From the NCBI RefSeq assembly GCF_013388295.1, contig NZ_CP058235.1, positions 846,001 through 910,000 of the forward strand: a DNA stretch of 64,000 nt. The letters run 5' to 3'. The stretch comes from Bartonella alsatica. Lineage in GTDB: Bacteria; Pseudomonadota; Alphaproteobacteria; Rhizobiales; Rhizobiaceae. Made by a program: the position numbers and the translations under genes. The notes beneath the pieces are model-generated. The model was not told the origin of the DNA. It was given only the letters and a program-made list of their open reading frames with translations, and made no database searches. Below, one piece after another: positions 1 to 9,771 of this stretch (its first letter is position 1; every line of letters starts with the position of its first letter).

Positions 1-551
1 AGATGGCATTAGCTTTGCTATTTCAAATATAAAAAAGAAGCTATCAAATAAATATAAACAACAAACAGTACTTGGATATATAGTCAATGCTTTCTTATAA
101 AATTCTCTCTTTATATATAGAGAGATATTTTTATGCTGAAAAATAAGGAGTATTTTCCTTTTGCTCAAACAAATTTCTTAAGCCTATACGCAGAAAATCT
201 TAGGTCCAATAGCATAACAAATACAGTCTAAGCACAGCTAAATCATCATCTTTCATGGATAAAAACATATAAAATTAGCGCCCATGAAATCTAATGAAAC
301 ATCCTTTCCACTAATGATTGTCCAGCCAGTTAACACTAACCCGCTAAAACTTTTCATTCCATATTCAAAATCTATTTTCCTAATTAAGGTATTTATTTCA
401 CCCAAAAGACTTTCTCAAATATGATGATAGCTCTTTTAAATCCTCATACAAAAGTGGGCAAGTATAGATTAATCACCGTGAAATATCTAAAAGAGTGGCA
501 AAAGTATAATACCTACTCGTCACTCACACTACTTCCATTAACTGATAGTTT
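1..551. other. Non-coding stretch downstream of sdhB
   Basis: No reading frame on either strand resembles a protein I know. The stretch is AT-rich and broken by stops. The only structure seen is the short hairpin at 104-125. It is the 3' flank of the sdhCDAB operon. Confidence 0.6.
104..125. terminator. Weak AT-rich hairpin, possible terminator
   Basis: TCTCTCT at 104-110 pairs with AGAGAGA at 119-125 (7 bp, 8-nt loop). T-rich sequence follows on both strands. It lies about 430 nt past the sdhB stop, which is far for a terminator of that operon, so the assignment is weak. Confidence 0.25.
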
Positions 552-1331
552 TTAAAAACGACGCTCAACCATGAGTTTCTTAATTTCAGCAATTGCCTTA
601 GCTGGATTTAACCCTTTTGGACAAGTCTGCGCACAATTCATAATTGTATGGCACCGATAAAGACGGAAAGGATCTTCTAAATTATCAAGACGCTCACCAC
701 ACATCTCATCACGTGAATCAGCAATCCAACGATAAGCCTGGAGCAAAATAGCTGGTCCCAAATAACGATCGCCGTTCCACCAATAACTCGGACATGATGT
801 CTGACAACAAGCACACAAAATACATTCATAAAGACCATCAATTTTTCGACGATCAGAATAACTTTGTAACCACTCTTTCGCAGGTTCAGGCGAAATAGTT
901 TGCAACCAAGGTTCAATCACACGATGTTGGGCATAAAAGCGCTTCAAATCAGGAACCAAATCTTTAACAATCGGCATAGAAGGCAAAGGATACACTTTAA
1001 TGGGATGCTTCACATCATCCATACCTTTAGTACAAGCCAGCGTATTAGTCCCATCAATATTCATCGCACACGAACCACAAATACCTTCACGGCATGAACG
1101 GCGAAATGTTAAAGTTGGATCGATATGATTCTTAATGAACAAAAGCCCATCAAGAATCATAGGGCCACAAGCAGAACGATCTATATAATAGGTATCCAGA
1201 TGAGGATTTTCCTCATCATCAGGCGACCAACGGTAGACGTGAAATTCTGTCAATTGCGTAGCACCTTCAGGCTTAGGCCAAATTTTTCCCGGTTTTACTC
1301 GAGAATTTTTGGGAAGCTTAATTTGTACCAT
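552..1331 (-). CDS. sdhB: Succinate dehydrogenase iron-sulfur subunit
   Basis: SdhB carries electrons from the flavoprotein SdhA to the membrane quinone site in complex II, on the cytoplasmic face of the inner membrane. The 259-residue protein has all three cluster motifs. The [2Fe-2S] cysteines are C80, C85, C88 and C100. The [4Fe-4S] set is C170, C173, C176 with C237, and the [3Fe-4S] set is C180, C227 and C233. Length is normal for the family. It is the last gene of a tight minus-strand sdhCDAB operon, 14 nt after sdhA. The order C-D-A-B is the usual alphaproteobacterial one. Confidence 0.97.
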   Translation of the reverse strand: MVQIKLPKNSRVKPGKIWPKPEGATQLTEFHVYRWSPDDEENPHLDTYYIDRSACGPMILDGLLFIKNHIDPTLTFRRSCREGICGSCAMNIDGTNTLACTKGMDDVKHPIKVYPLPSMPIVKDLVPDLKRFYAQHRVIEPWLQTISPEPAKEWLQSYSDRRKIDGLYECILCACCQTSCPSYWWNGDRYLGPAILLQAYRWIADSRDEMCGERLDNLEDPFRLYRCHTIMNCAQTCPKGLNPAKAIAEIKKLMVERRF

Positions 1332-1345
1332 AATTTATTCTCCCC

Positions 1346-3190
1346 TTAATAAACACGTTTTTTAGGTGCGATACGTTTTAAGTCGATACCACCATCTGCT
1401 TCAGATGTTAACGGATCAACATGGACAGGCCGATACGACAAAGTTACCTTACCATCTTTTGACAAATGCGAAAGTGTATGTTTACGCCAATTTTTGTCAT
1501 CACGCTCTGGATAATCTTCACGCGCATGGGCTCCTCGACTCTCTAAACGTGCTTCTGCAGAATAGACAGTAGTAATTGCATTAGCCATCAGATTCTCAAG
1601 CTCTAATGTTTCAACCAAATCAGAATTCCATATCAGCGAACGATCTGTTACTTTGAGATCAGACAATTCATCCCAAATTCGACTTATCCGCTTACATCCT
1701 TGTTGCAAAGAATCCTTTGTACGGAAGACAGCAGCATCTTCTTGCATAGTTCGTTGCATTTTATCACGCAATACAGCTGTTGGCGTTGCCCCTTGAGCAA
1801 AGCGTAAACGATCAAAACGTGCCATAATTTCGTCAACAGCAGCCTCATTAAGAGGGGGAATTTCTGCATTTCGATCAATCACTTCACCCGCACGAATTGC
1901 AGCAGCACGACCAAACACTACAAGATCAATTAATGAATTTGATCCCAGACGGTTAGCACCATGAACAGAAGCACAGCCTGCTTCTCCCACCGCCATCAAA
2001 CCCGGTTGAATCCGATCAGGCGAATCAGTAGTTGGATTGAGAACTTCCCCATAGTAATTGGTAGGAATACCGCCCATGTTATAATGAACTGTTGGAAGGA
2101 CGGGGATAGGCTCTTTTGTCACATCAACCCCTGCAAAAATTCGTGCTGATTCCGAAATTCCCGGTAAACGCTCGTGCAATACAGCAGGATCAATATGGTT
2201 AAGAACCAAATAGATATGATCCTTTCTTGAACCAACGCCGCGCCCTTCACGAATTTCAAGCGTTATACACCGTGAAACCAAATCACGTGAAGCCAAATCT
2301 TTAAAAGAAGGTGCATAACGCTCCATAAAGCGCTCGCCCTCAGAATTAATCAAATAACCACCTTCACCACGCGCCCCTTCTGTAATTAAGCAACCAGAAC
2401 CATAAATCCCAGTAGGATGAAATTGAACAAATTCCATATCCTGAAGTGGTAATCCAGCACGTGCGATCATTCCACCACCATCACCCGTACAGGTATGTGC
2501 CGATGTCGCTGAAAAATAAGCACGTCCATAGCCACCAGTTGCGAGAACAACCATCTTAGAAGAAAAACGGTGGATTGTACCATCATCAAGATTCCATGCC
2601 ACCACACCTGTACACACACCATCAGTCATGATTAAATCAAGTGCAAAATATTCAATAAAAAACTGTGCATTGTGCTTTAAGCTCTGTCCATAAAGTGTAT
2701 GTAAAATTGCATGTCCTGTGCGATCAGCTGCTGCACAAGTACGTTGAACAGGTGGACCTTCGCCAAACTGTGTTGTATGGCCACCAAAGGGACGTTGATA
2801 AATTTTACCTTCTTGCGTACGTGAAAAAGGTACCCCATAATGTTCTAATTCATACACAGCAGCAGGTGCATTACGCACTAAATATTCCATTGCATCAGTA
2901 TCGCCTAACCAATCAGATCCTTTTACCGTATCGTATAAATGCCACTGCCAATTGTCAGGTCCCATATTAGCAAGCGACGCTGCAATACCACCCTGCGCTG
3001 CCACCGTGTGCGATCTAGTTGGAAAAACTTTTGTGATACAAGCTGTTTTTAATCCTTGCTCCGCCATTCCAAGTGTTGCACGCAAACCCGCACCACCTGC
3101 ACCAACAACAACAACATCGAATCTATGATCTACATAGCGATAAGGAGCATTACCTGCTACAGCGCCCAGAGATGATACTGTACTCGCCAT
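1346..3190 (-). CDS. sdhA: Succinate dehydrogenase flavoprotein subunit
   Basis: SdhA oxidises succinate to fumarate with covalently bound FAD. The 614-residue protein has the dinucleotide-binding GAGGAG at about residues 30-35 and the SHTVAAQGG motif whose H61 is the expected covalent FAD attachment. The HPTGIYGSG and EGARGEGG active-site segments are in the middle. I start it at 3190: a GGGAG ribosome-binding site lies just before this ATG, inside the end of sdhD. The frame stays open 22 codons upstream, but that extension overlaps sdhD and looks unlike the family. An SDHAF4-like assembly factor gene lies at 22243-22458. Confidence 0.96.
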   Translation of the reverse strand: MASTVSSLGAVAGNAPYRYVDHRFDVVVVGAGGAGLRATLGMAEQGLKTACITKVFPTRSHTVAAQGGIAASLANMGPDNWQWHLYDTVKGSDWLGDTDAMEYLVRNAPAAVYELEHYGVPFSRTQEGKIYQRPFGGHTTQFGEGPPVQRTCAAADRTGHAILHTLYGQSLKHNAQFFIEYFALDLIMTDGVCTGVVAWNLDDGTIHRFSSKMVVLATGGYGRAYFSATSAHTCTGDGGGMIARAGLPLQDMEFVQFHPTGIYGSGCLITEGARGEGGYLINSEGERFMERYAPSFKDLASRDLVSRCITLEIREGRGVGSRKDHIYLVLNHIDPAVLHERLPGISESARIFAGVDVTKEPIPVLPTVHYNMGGIPTNYYGEVLNPTTDSPDRIQPGLMAVGEAGCASVHGANRLGSNSLIDLVVFGRAAAIRAGEVIDRNAEIPPLNEAAVDEIMARFDRLRFAQGATPTAVLRDKMQRTMQEDAAVFRTKDSLQQGCKRISRIWDELSDLKVTDRSLIWNSDLVETLELENLMANAITTVYSAEARLESRGAHAREDYPERDDKNWRKHTLSHLSKDGKVTLSYRPVHVDPLTSEADGGIDLKRIAPKKRVY

Positions 3191-3195
3191 ATTGT

Positions 3196-3582
3196 TTAAC
3201 TCCCTAACGCAATTTTCAAAAGGGCAAAAATGATAACTCCCCCTAAAACAAAACAAAACAAAATATTTAATGCCAGAAAGAATATTCGTACACCTTCACG
3301 TGGAATATAATCCTCAATAATTACCTGCATTCCAAGTTTCATATGATAAAGGACTGAAAAAGTTAGCAATCCCATTAAAATAGCCACGACAGGATGTGCA
3401 AGCCGTGCCCGCACAATGTCATAGTCCTTTCCAACAAGTGAAAGAATAAGAACAATAAAAAATATCAAAAGTGGTATATTTATAAAACCCGTCAAACGTT
3501 GTAACCAAAAGTGCTCTGTTCCTTCATGCGCACTTCCACGCCCGCGTACTTTGGCAAGTTCCGTTCGAAAATCTTTTTTCAT
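3196..3582 (-). CDS. sdhD: Succinate dehydrogenase membrane anchor subunit D
   Basis: This is one of the two small membrane anchors that hold haem b and the ubiquinone site of complex II. The 128 residues give three hydrophobic segments, at about 34-50, 65-80 and 98-125. The family pattern H80-x3-G84-x6-D91-Y92 is present, H80 being the candidate haem ligand. The stop codon lies 5 nt before the sdhA start and the gene begins 3 nt after sdhC, so the four sdh genes are surely cotranscribed. Confidence 0.93.
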   Translation of the reverse strand: MKKDFRTELAKVRGRGSAHEGTEHFWLQRLTGFINIPLLIFFIVLILSLVGKDYDIVRARLAHPVVAILMGLLTFSVLYHMKLGMQVIIEDYIPREGVRIFFLALNILFCFVLGGVIIFALLKIALGS

Positions 3583-3585
3583 AGT

Positions 3586-4002
3586 CTACTCCACCCCCAG
3601 ATAAACAATGGTATATCCAATAATCCAAATCGCAAGAGTAGCAAGAAAAGAAATAAACACAGTCGCCCACGCAGTAATAGTTGCCTTTTCTTTAGCCAAA
3701 AGGCAAGGTTTCAAATCCCAAATAATATGACGAATACCACCAATCATATGATGAATGCCAGCAAGGGTATAAAGAAACAAGATACAAAGCCCAGGCAAAG
3801 AACTATAAATCTTATGAATTATTCTAAACGTCTCAGCTCCACAGCTAACTGAAATTAACCAAATAGCAAGAAAAACCATTCCGAAATAAAGAGCCATACC
3901 CGTAATACGATGTGCAATCGACATCGCCATCGTTATGGTCCAATGATAAATACTTATATGAGGAGAACGAGGGCGCTCTTTTATCTTAATTGTCTCTGTC
4001 AT
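3586..4002 (-). CDS. sdhC: Succinate dehydrogenase cytochrome b556 subunit
   Basis: This is the cytochrome b anchor of complex II, with three membrane segments. The signature SPHISIY...SIAHRITG is at residues 13-35, where S28 and R32 belong to the quinone site. HHMIGGIRH at 84-92 holds the probable haem ligand. Two ATGs occur 6 nt apart, at 4008 and 4002. I prefer 4002 because the AGGA ribosome-binding site overlaps the first ATG and is better spaced for the second. First gene of the operon, with about 470 nt of upstream non-coding DNA that holds the likely promoter. Confidence 0.94.
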   Translation of the reverse strand: MTETIKIKERPRSPHISIYHWTITMAMSIAHRITGMALYFGMVFLAIWLISVSCGAETFRIIHKIYSSLPGLCILFLYTLAGIHHMIGGIRHIIWDLKPCLLAKEKATITAWATVFISFLATLAIWIIGYTIVYLGVE

Positions 4003-4089
4003 AAACATCCTGAATTAGCTTTTACTGCAACCACATCATGAGCGATAAGATCGCACAAAATGACCAAGTGTATTATCATTTCCATTTAT

Positions 4090-4116
4090 TTGGCATTTCA
4101 AAATGCCAATATTATA
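4090..4116 (-). promoter_or_regulatory. Probable sdhCDAB promoter -10 with overlapping palindromic operator
   Basis: On the minus strand TATAAT occupies 4116-4111. Immediately downstream is the perfect palindrome TTGGCATTTCAAAATGCCAA (4090-4109), with 9-bp arms and a 2-nt centre. A start site 6-7 nt past the -10 would fall inside the palindrome, so it is better read as a DNA operator than an RNA hairpin. No convincing -35 was found 17 nt upstream, which would suit an activated promoter. Confidence 0.4.
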
Positions 4117-4167
4117 GGTCGGTTGTCTCAAATAACGGATTAAAGGTCACGCATAAAAAAACCGAAT

Positions 4168-4193
4168 GTTTTACAGATATGTAGCCGTAAAAC
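4168..4193. promoter_or_regulatory. Inverted repeat upstream of the sdh promoter
   Basis: GTTTTAC (4168-4174) and GTAAAAC (4187-4193) are perfect inverted arms around a 12-nt centre, extendable by a wobble and one more pair. The site is about 50-80 nt upstream of the sdh -10 element, where an activator would bind. Function is inferred from position only. Confidence 0.25.
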
Positions 4194-4479
4194 GTGCCTT
4201 AATTTAATACAATTTTATCTTCACGTCAAAGGTCTAACATCGTTTCTCAAATATAAATATAATTCTTCAAGTCTACTCACACCTATTTCTGAATATCTAC
4301 AACGATCTCCAGAGATTTTAAATTTCAGCCACAATTTAAGAGAAATGAAATACAGAGACTTTTGAGAAGCTTAACGTTTTACACATACTCAAAGCCACTT
4401 CTTTAACTGAAAACCGAATCAGAAAACACAAAGAAGCGATATAAAGTTGCTTTTGTATAAATTTTAGCAAATGCAGTTA

Positions 4480-4920
4480 TTACTTAGCGATTTGCGTTGT
4501 AGAATCTGTACTCACAGTTGTTTCTTCTACAATCTCAACAATCTTTTCACCTTTTTTCCGGTAATCTCTCTTTTCAGCAATACGCGCAGCTTTACCTCTC
4601 AAACCACGAAGATAATATAGTTTTGCACGACGCACTTTACCCCGGCGCACAAGCTCAACACCTTCAATCAAAGGAGAGTAAACAGGAAAGACACGTTCAA
4701 CACCTTCACCATAAGAAATCTTGCGCACAGTAAAAGTCTCATTTATCCCACCACCTGAACGTGCAATACAAATTCCTTCATAAGCTTGAACACGTGTACG
4801 TGTACCCTCGGTGACGCGCACCATCACACGAACTGTATCCCCTGGCTGAAACGCTGGCAGTTGGCGTTTTTCTGCAATTTTTGCACATTGTTCAGCTTCA
4901 AGCTGAGCGATAATGTCCAT
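4480..4920 (-). CDS. rplS: 50S ribosomal protein L19
   Basis: L19 sits at the interface of the 30S and 50S subunits. The 146-residue protein has the L19 core, including [13 protein letters not shown] near 25-37, the [12 protein letters not shown] segment and [25 protein letters not shown]-terminal tail of about 25 residues goes beyond the usual 115-120, as in many Rhizobiales. In relatives it ends the ffh-rpsP-rimM-trmD-rplS cluster. Here it follows trmD after about 210 nt that contain a terminator-like hairpin. Confidence 0.96.
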   Translation of the reverse strand: MDIIAQLEAEQCAKIAEKRQLPAFQPGDTVRVMVRVTEGTRTRVQAYEGICIARSGGGINETFTVRKISYGEGVERVFPVYSPLIEGVELVRRGKVRRAKLYYLRGLRGKAARIAEKRDYRKKGEKIVEIVEETTVSTDSTTQIAK

Positions 4921-4974
4921 TTCCTTTATCCTTCATGTTCTTTATCGAACAGTCAGAGCGCTCAACTCTTGCCG

Positions 4975-5004
4975 AAAAAAGCTTTTTATAAAAAAAAAGA
5001 AGCT
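4975..5004 (-). terminator. Terminator-like hairpin between trmD and rplS
   Basis: On the minus strand AGCTT-TTT (one bulged C) pairs with AAAAAGCT and is followed by a run of T (complement of 4975-4979). This is the layout of a rho-independent terminator or attenuator, though the stem is AT-rich. It lies between trmD and rplS, so it may reduce read-through within the cluster. Confidence 0.35.
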
Positions 5005-5132
5005 CTTTAAGCTATGCCTTACGCAGGAGCGAATACACCATTCCTTCATTATAATCGTAGAACTACAGAAAACCTCTCATAAGAAAATCCTTCAAAAAGA
5101 GAACCATGCAATACACCACCTTACAACATGAA

Positions 5133-5831
5133 TCAAGTTTTCTGCAAATTTTTATCATAACGCGCATAAAGATCAGGACGACGTTGACGTGTTAACAGTT
5201 CAGCTTGCTGTCGGCGCCAATCCGCAATAGCTTTGTGATTCCCTGACGTCAACACTGGTGGAATACCTCGTCCTTCGAAAAGAGGAGGACGCGTGTACTG
5301 AGGGTATTCCAGCAAGCCATTCTCAAAACTTTCACATATTGCAGAAGCCTCATTGCCCATAACGCCGGGGAGAAGACGTATAATAGCATCCAAGAGAACC
5401 AACGCAGCTGTTTCCCCTCCCGAAAGAATATAATCACCAATGGATACTTCTTCCAATTCTCGCGCTTCTATTATCCGTTCATCGACACCTTCAAAACGTC
5501 CACAAACCAGTGTTACTCCCGCTTCACGCGCCAAAGAACGCGCATAAGTTTGGTTAAAAAGCCGTCCACGCGGACTCATTAACAACCTTGGTGAATCATT
5601 TGGACAATTATCCAATGCAGCCGCTAATACATCCGCCCGCATCACCATACCAGCTCCCCCACCAGCTGGTTTGTCATCAACACTATGGTGCTTATCCAAA
5701 GCAAAATCCCTAATCTGCACTGTTTCTAGCGACCATATACCACGCTCTAAAGCTTGGCCGGCTAAAGAATAACCCAAAAAACCAGGAAACATTTCGGGAT
5801 AAAGTGTTAAAATGCGTGCTTGAAACTTCAT
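5133..5831 (-). CDS. trmD: tRNA (guanine-N1-)-methyltransferase
   Basis: TrmD methylates G37 of tRNAs reading CNN codons, which prevents +1 frameshifting. The 232-residue protein shows the SPOUT trefoil-knot motifs: [24 protein letters not shown] and [11 protein letters not shown], followed by [10 protein letters not shown]. The start at 5831 ([12 protein letters not shown]) follows a GGA element by about 7 nt. A TTG four codons upstream is less likely. It lies between rimM and rplS on the same strand, as in most bacteria. Confidence 0.95.
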   Translation of the reverse strand: MKFQARILTLYPEMFPGFLGYSLAGQALERGIWSLETVQIRDFALDKHHSVDDKPAGGGAGMVMRADVLAAALDNCPNDSPRLLMSPRGRLFNQTYARSLAREAGVTLVCGRFEGVDERIIEARELEEVSIGDYILSGGETAALVLLDAIIRLLPGVMGNEASAICESFENGLLEYPQYTRPPLFEGRGIPPVLTSGNHKAIADWRRQQAELLTRQRRPDLYARYDKNLQKT

Positions 5832-6084
5832 TTTTTCATCCAAACCTTTAGCCCAAACTATACCATATCAGCACCAACCGGTTATCATCAACACCAGCAG
5901 TATTTATCCAAAGGAAAAGCGCCCATCTTCTCTATACCCAAGAGCCACATCCCCTATTTTAAAGCTTATCTGCTAATAATCCAAAAAACATTTCAAAGAA
6001 AAATGCTAACACATTTGTTTGGAAGCGTATTCTTATATTTTTTCATTTTACTTTTCGCCTTCATCTTCATTTTTCTGATTCAAG

Positions 6085-6630
6085 CTATTTATTACTTTTT
6101 CCCATGTCACTTAAACCAGCAGCCACTGGATCAACAACAAGAAAACCAGAAGCAATGCAAATTTCTGGCACTGCTGCCTTGCTAAAGGGAATAAGCACTG
6201 TTTTACGCGTATTCAAACGTATCTCAAGCAAATCACCAGCCCCAAAATTAAAAAAACCACTCACCTCACCCAAAATTTGACCAACATCATCCTGAACATG
6301 AAGCCCAATTAAATCGACTTGATAAAATTCATCCTCAGTCAAATCCTCCACCAATTGATCGCGAGTAACATAAAGGTGAAGCCCTTTTAAGTTCTCAGCA
6401 GCATTGCGATCTTCAATCCCTTTAAAATGCACAATCGCATTATCTTTTTGCATGCGAAGAGTTACAATTTCATAAGAACGTCCCATATCATCATAAAGAA
6501 TACCATACGCATTTAAATGCTGTGGTTTAGCACTTAAGACCTTAATCAAAATGTCTCCTTTTATACCATGAGCTGAACCAACGATAGCAAGATAGACTTT
6601 ATTTTTAAGCTTTTTTTTATTATATTCCAT
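6085..6630 (-). CDS. rimM: 16S rRNA processing protein RimM
   Basis: RimM helps mature the 3' domain of the 30S subunit and binds S19. The 181 residues contain the N-terminal RimM barrel (VGSAHGIKGD near residues 17-26) and a C-terminal PRC-barrel region around FYQVDLIGLHV, ending with VLIPFSKAAVPEI. It is separated from trmD by about 250 nt, wider than usual. Its usual upstream partner rpsP lies about 16 kb away at 22777-23160, still in the same orientation. Confidence 0.93.
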   Translation of the reverse strand: MEYNKKKLKNKVYLAIVGSAHGIKGDILIKVLSAKPQHLNAYGILYDDMGRSYEIVTLRMQKDNAIVHFKGIEDRNAAENLKGLHLYVTRDQLVEDLTEDEFYQVDLIGLHVQDDVGQILGEVSGFFNFGAGDLLEIRLNTRKTVLIPFSKAAVPEICIASGFLVVDPVAAGLSDMGKSNK

Positions 6631-6751
6631 ACAAAGTATTATCTCTCAAAATGAATTTTTCAATCTTGTAATTTTCTATTCAATTTTGTTGCCATAACAC
6701 AAACCGAAAAGTCTCTCTTGGTAACAAAAGCATTAATAAAGGAGAAGTCTT

Positions 6752-7573
6752 ATGGCCAATGTTATGCTGTTTTACAAAGATATCACCCCAATTAACAAAA
6801 TTTCCCATAAAAACCTGAAATTTTCTCCTCAAAATGATATGTCTTTTGCCAAAGATACCCATTGGGTTCCTTTAGCAATTAGTGAATATTTTCAAGCAGC
6901 ACTAGATTATCCTATTTTGTTTATGTGCGCAGAAGACGAACAAAAGAAACGGCACTATACATCCGCTGCTCTTGTAGGCCTTTCTAACGAAGAAAATGAC
7001 TACATCACCTCCGATAAAAATTGGAAAAAAAATACTTATGTTCCAGCGTTTGTCCGCCGCTATCCTTTTGTTCTTGCCCAATTTAGCAATGAAAAAGAAT
7101 TCTCCGTTTGCTTTGATCAAAAATCAGGCATGTTTAATGAAGTCGCAGGCACAGAACTTTTTAATTCTGATGGTTCTATTTCACCTTTTATGGAAGAGCG
7201 AATTCGTTTTCTTGAAAGCTTTAAAATTGCTATGGAAAAAACCGCTGAATTTATTGATGCCATTGTGGAAATGAATCTTTTAAGTCAAAAATCCATCAAT
7301 GTGAAAAACGATAAAGGTCTTTCAGCGCAATTAGAGCACTTCTGGATTGTTGATGAAGAAAAACTGAATAAATTATCCGCACACCAGCTTGCTAAACTCC
7401 ATAAAAATGGCTTTTTAGGATTAATCTTTGCGCATCTTATGTCAACGAATAATCTTGTAAAAATACTTTCTCTAAAAGGCGAGAAGCAGCTTATCAATCG
7501 TGAAGAACAATCTCAAAACAAAAACAGTTACTGTAACGATAAAAAATCTACAAAGAAAGAGACTCTTAATTAA
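6752..7573 (+). CDS. SapC family protein
   Basis: The 273-residue protein resembles the SapC family (a domain of unknown function named after a Campylobacter S-layer locus). Matching features are the early HWVPLAISEY, the FVRRYPFV segment and the aromatic and acidic middle. There is no signal peptide or membrane segment, so it is likely cytoplasmic. The C terminus (about residue 235 on) is rich in Gln, Asn and Lys. A strong AAAGGAG ribosome-binding site precedes the ATG. It ends 3 nt before xerC, so the two are probably cotranscribed. The role is unknown. Confidence 0.75.
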   Translation: MANVMLFYKDITPINKISHKNLKFSPQNDMSFAKDTHWVPLAISEYFQAALDYPILFMCAEDEQKKRHYTSAALVGLSNEENDYITSDKNWKKNTYVPAFVRRYPFVLAQFSNEKEFSVCFDQKSGMFNEVAGTELFNSDGSISPFMEERIRFLESFKIAMEKTAEFIDAIVEMNLLSQKSINVKNDKGLSAQLEHFWIVDEEKLNKLSAHQLAKLHKNGFLGLIFAHLMSTNNLVKILSLKGEKQLINREEQSQNKNSYCNDKKSTKKETLN

Positions 7574-7576
7574 GAA

Positions 7577-8545
7577 ATGTCTAGAAAAGATGACACGAGA
7601 AAAAACGAAAACGTCCTTCTTATACCAGCAGATCATGCTATTTTAACCGCAAGAAAAGATTGGTTAGATAGTCTGCTACAAACACGTCGTATGGCCATAA
7701 AAACAGTACAAGCCTATGAACGTGATACACGGCAGTTTTTGTCTTTTCTCTGTCAACATTTAGGAAATAAACCAACCTTCAATGATCTCGCCAATTTGCG
7801 CATCGTAGATTTGCGAGCTTATCTTGCTTATCGCCGTGCACGCAATATAAGTGCTCGTTCTTTAAGCAGAGCAATAGCTGGTCTACGATCTTTTTTCAGC
7901 TACTTATCCCAAGAAGGAATTGTCAATATTCCTGCTGCTAAACTTATTCGCCCCCCCAAACATCCTAAATCTTTGCCAAAGCCTTTAGCAATAAAATCAG
8001 CACTGCATTTAGTCAAACAAGAAAATCAACAAGAAAATGAACCATGGATTATCGCTCGTAATACTGCTGTTTTAGTGCTCCTCTATGGCTGTGGAATGCG
8101 AATATCAGAAGCCCTAGCACTTACACCAGAACAATTTTCTGATCCCGAAAAAAAAAATTTATTCGTAACCGGAAAAGGAGGGAAAACGCGTCTTGTTCCT
8201 CTCATAAAAGCTGTTCACGAAGCTGTACAGAATTATCTCAAATGCTGTCCATATCCTTTAGTAGATAACCAACCAATGTTCCGCGGTGCTCGAGGTGCTC
8301 CTTTGCAACCCGCTATTATTCAACGAACTGTGCGGAACTTACGCGCACACCTTGGTTTACCAGAAACAGCTACCCCACATACCTTGCGCCATTCTTTTGC
8401 TACTCATCTTTTATCACGGGGAGGAGATTTGCGTACTATTCAAGAACTCCTAGGCCATGCGAGCTTATCCACCACACAAGCTTATACCCATGTTGATACA
8501 GATCACTTATTGGAAATTTATCAAAAAGCACACCCTCGATCTTAA
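7577..8545 (+). CDS. xerC: Tyrosine recombinase XerC
   Basis: XerC acts with XerD (62233-63162) at dif to resolve chromosome dimers. The 322-residue protein has an N-terminal core-binding SAM-like domain (about 25-115) and a C-terminal catalytic domain. It has a full tyrosine-recombinase set: R175, K200, H268, R271, H294 and nucleophile Y303. I prefer XerC over XerD because XerD is clearly the other copy in this window, and over a phage integrase because length and context are chromosomal. It follows the SapC-family gene by 3 nt. Confidence 0.88.
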   Translation: MSRKDDTRKNENVLLIPADHAILTARKDWLDSLLQTRRMAIKTVQAYERDTRQFLSFLCQHLGNKPTFNDLANLRIVDLRAYLAYRRARNISARSLSRAIAGLRSFFSYLSQEGIVNIPAAKLIRPPKHPKSLPKPLAIKSALHLVKQENQQENEPWIIARNTAVLVLLYGCGMRISEALALTPEQFSDPEKKNLFVTGKGGKTRLVPLIKAVHEAVQNYLKCCPYPLVDNQPMFRGARGAPLQPAIIQRTVRNLRAHLGLPETATPHTLRHSFATHLLSRGGDLRTIQELLGHASLSTTQAYTHVDTDHLLEIYQKAHPRS

Positions 8546-8567
8546 AATATTTGAACAAAAAGAGAAA

Positions 8568-8846
8568 TTAAACAGATGCAACCTCCAGGGCCAAAGCATG
8601 AAGACAGGTGTCTAACTCCTTCTGTAAAACTTGATAAATCGCCCGATGGATCTCCACGCGTGTCATACCTGCAAAAGAAGAAGACAAAATTTTCACCCGA
8701 AAATGTGTTTCTCCTTTACCATCAAAAACGCGCTCACTATGAGAGTGTCCCGCATGGAGGTGACTCTCGTTAATTACCTCAAGTCTCTGGGGATGAAAAG
8801 CATTTTGAAGCTTCATCTTAATCGTTGTTTGAATTGCCGTAGACAT
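8568..8846 (-). CDS. bolA: BolA family protein
   Basis: BolA proteins work with monothiol glutaredoxins in iron-sulfur trafficking and affect the cell envelope. The 92-residue protein has the HAGHSHSERVFDGKGETHFRV core (split here at about residues 31-51) and the AIYQVLQKEL helix. H31 and H34 are candidate cluster ligands. The start at 8846 follows a GAAGGA site at the right distance. The frame is open 28 codons upstream but that part has no family resemblance. Convergent with xerC and divergent from the J-domain gene, a Rhizobiales arrangement next to cobS-cobT. Confidence 0.92.
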   Translation of the reverse strand: MSTAIQTTIKMKLQNAFHPQRLEVINESHLHAGHSHSERVFDGKGETHFRVKILSSSFAGMTRVEIHRAIYQVLQKELDTCLHALALEVASV

Positions 8847-8968
8847 TTTTGTTCCTTCACAAAATAAATGATGCAACGCATCTTCTTTTTTATTACTAAA
8901 TGAATGTGAAAATAAATTTTTAAAAGTCAATTCTTGTCAAATCAATTGATTTTGCATAAATCAAAGAT

Positions 8969-9589
8969 ATGACAATAACATCTAAATTATTCGACTCAAT
9001 TCGAATCAGCTCCAATAAAAAACAAAAAGCTGAATCAGAAACTCAGAAGTGCCAGTGGGAAGGGTGTGAAAAAGCAGCATTCCATAAAGCACCAGCAGGC
9101 CGAAATCACGAAGGACAGTATCTACATTTTTGCATTGAACATGTGCGTGCCTACAATAAAAATTTTAATTACTTCTCTGGCCTTAGTGAGAAAGATATCG
9201 CAAAGTTCCAAAAAGATGCTCTCACAGGACATCGTCCAACATGGCCTACCGATTTTAGCAATGGCACATCGAAAAAAACAGCTGCCAATTATGCGCGAAT
9301 TCGTTCTGGTACAGCTGCCTATCAAAATCGTATGCGCGATCCATTCACACTATTTACTCAACGTCATTCGACTAATAGTTTCTCACGAAAGTTAAAACCC
9401 TTAGAAGCCAAGGCTTTTGATACATTAGGGTTACCAGCAAATGCTTCAGCTGAAGATATTAAAACAAAATATAAAGAGCTGGTAAAAAAACACCATCCCG
9501 ATTCCAATGGTGGAAACCGCTCCTCAGAAGAACGCTTTCGCGATGTTTTACACGCCTATAATTTGCTCAAAAAGTCTGGTTTGTGCTAA
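8969..9589 (+). CDS. J-domain (DnaJ-class) protein
   Basis: The 206-residue protein has a C-terminal J domain (about 148-203) with the HPD motif at 176-178, which stimulates DnaK ATPase. The N-terminal part carries C28-x4-C33 and C55-x2-H58, which could bind zinc. It lacks the Gly/Phe, CxxCxGxG and C-terminal client domains of DnaJ, so it is a specialised co-chaperone. In Rhizobiales this gene stands between bolA and cobS, as here. Clients are unknown; the adjacent CobS AAA+ protein is an obvious candidate but that is inference. Confidence 0.85.
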   Translation: MTITSKLFDSIRISSNKKQKAESETQKCQWEGCEKAAFHKAPAGRNHEGQYLHFCIEHVRAYNKNFNYFSGLSEKDIAKFQKDALTGHRPTWPTDFSNGTSKKTAANYARIRSGTAAYQNRMRDPFTLFTQRHSTNSFSRKLKPLEAKAFDTLGLPANASAEDIKTKYKELVKKHHPDSNGGNRSSEERFRDVLHAYNLLKKSGLC

Positions 9590-9660
9590 AGATAATTAAT
9601 ACCTAATACAAATTTATTTTCGTTCGAACTATTATTATTTTCGCAAAATAGTAGAGAACA

Positions 9661-9690
9661 GAAAAGTCTTTTTTCATATGCAAGACTTTC
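9661..9690. promoter_or_regulatory. Inverted repeat upstream of cobS
   Basis: AAAGTCTT (9663-9670) and AAGACTTT (9682-9689) form perfect 8-bp arms with an 11-nt centre, extendable to the G at 9661 and C at 9690 with one bulge. A TATA-like stretch follows. It lies about 80-110 nt before cobS and has no following T-run, so an operator is likelier than a terminator. Confidence 0.3.
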
Positions 9691-9771
9691 ATTATAGGGC
9701 ATTGCATAAGTGCTCTAACTCTTGTATCGTTTTTTAACGAACGAAATGCATCCTTTCCCTTCCAGAAAACA

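Larger units (their letters stand above)
4003..4479. other. sdh upstream region
   Basis: Non-coding DNA between the rplS stop and the sdhC start, with no gene remnant recognised. It holds the -10-like element and the perfect palindrome at 4090-4116 and a second inverted repeat at 4168-4193. No clear terminator follows rplS. Confidence 0.6.
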
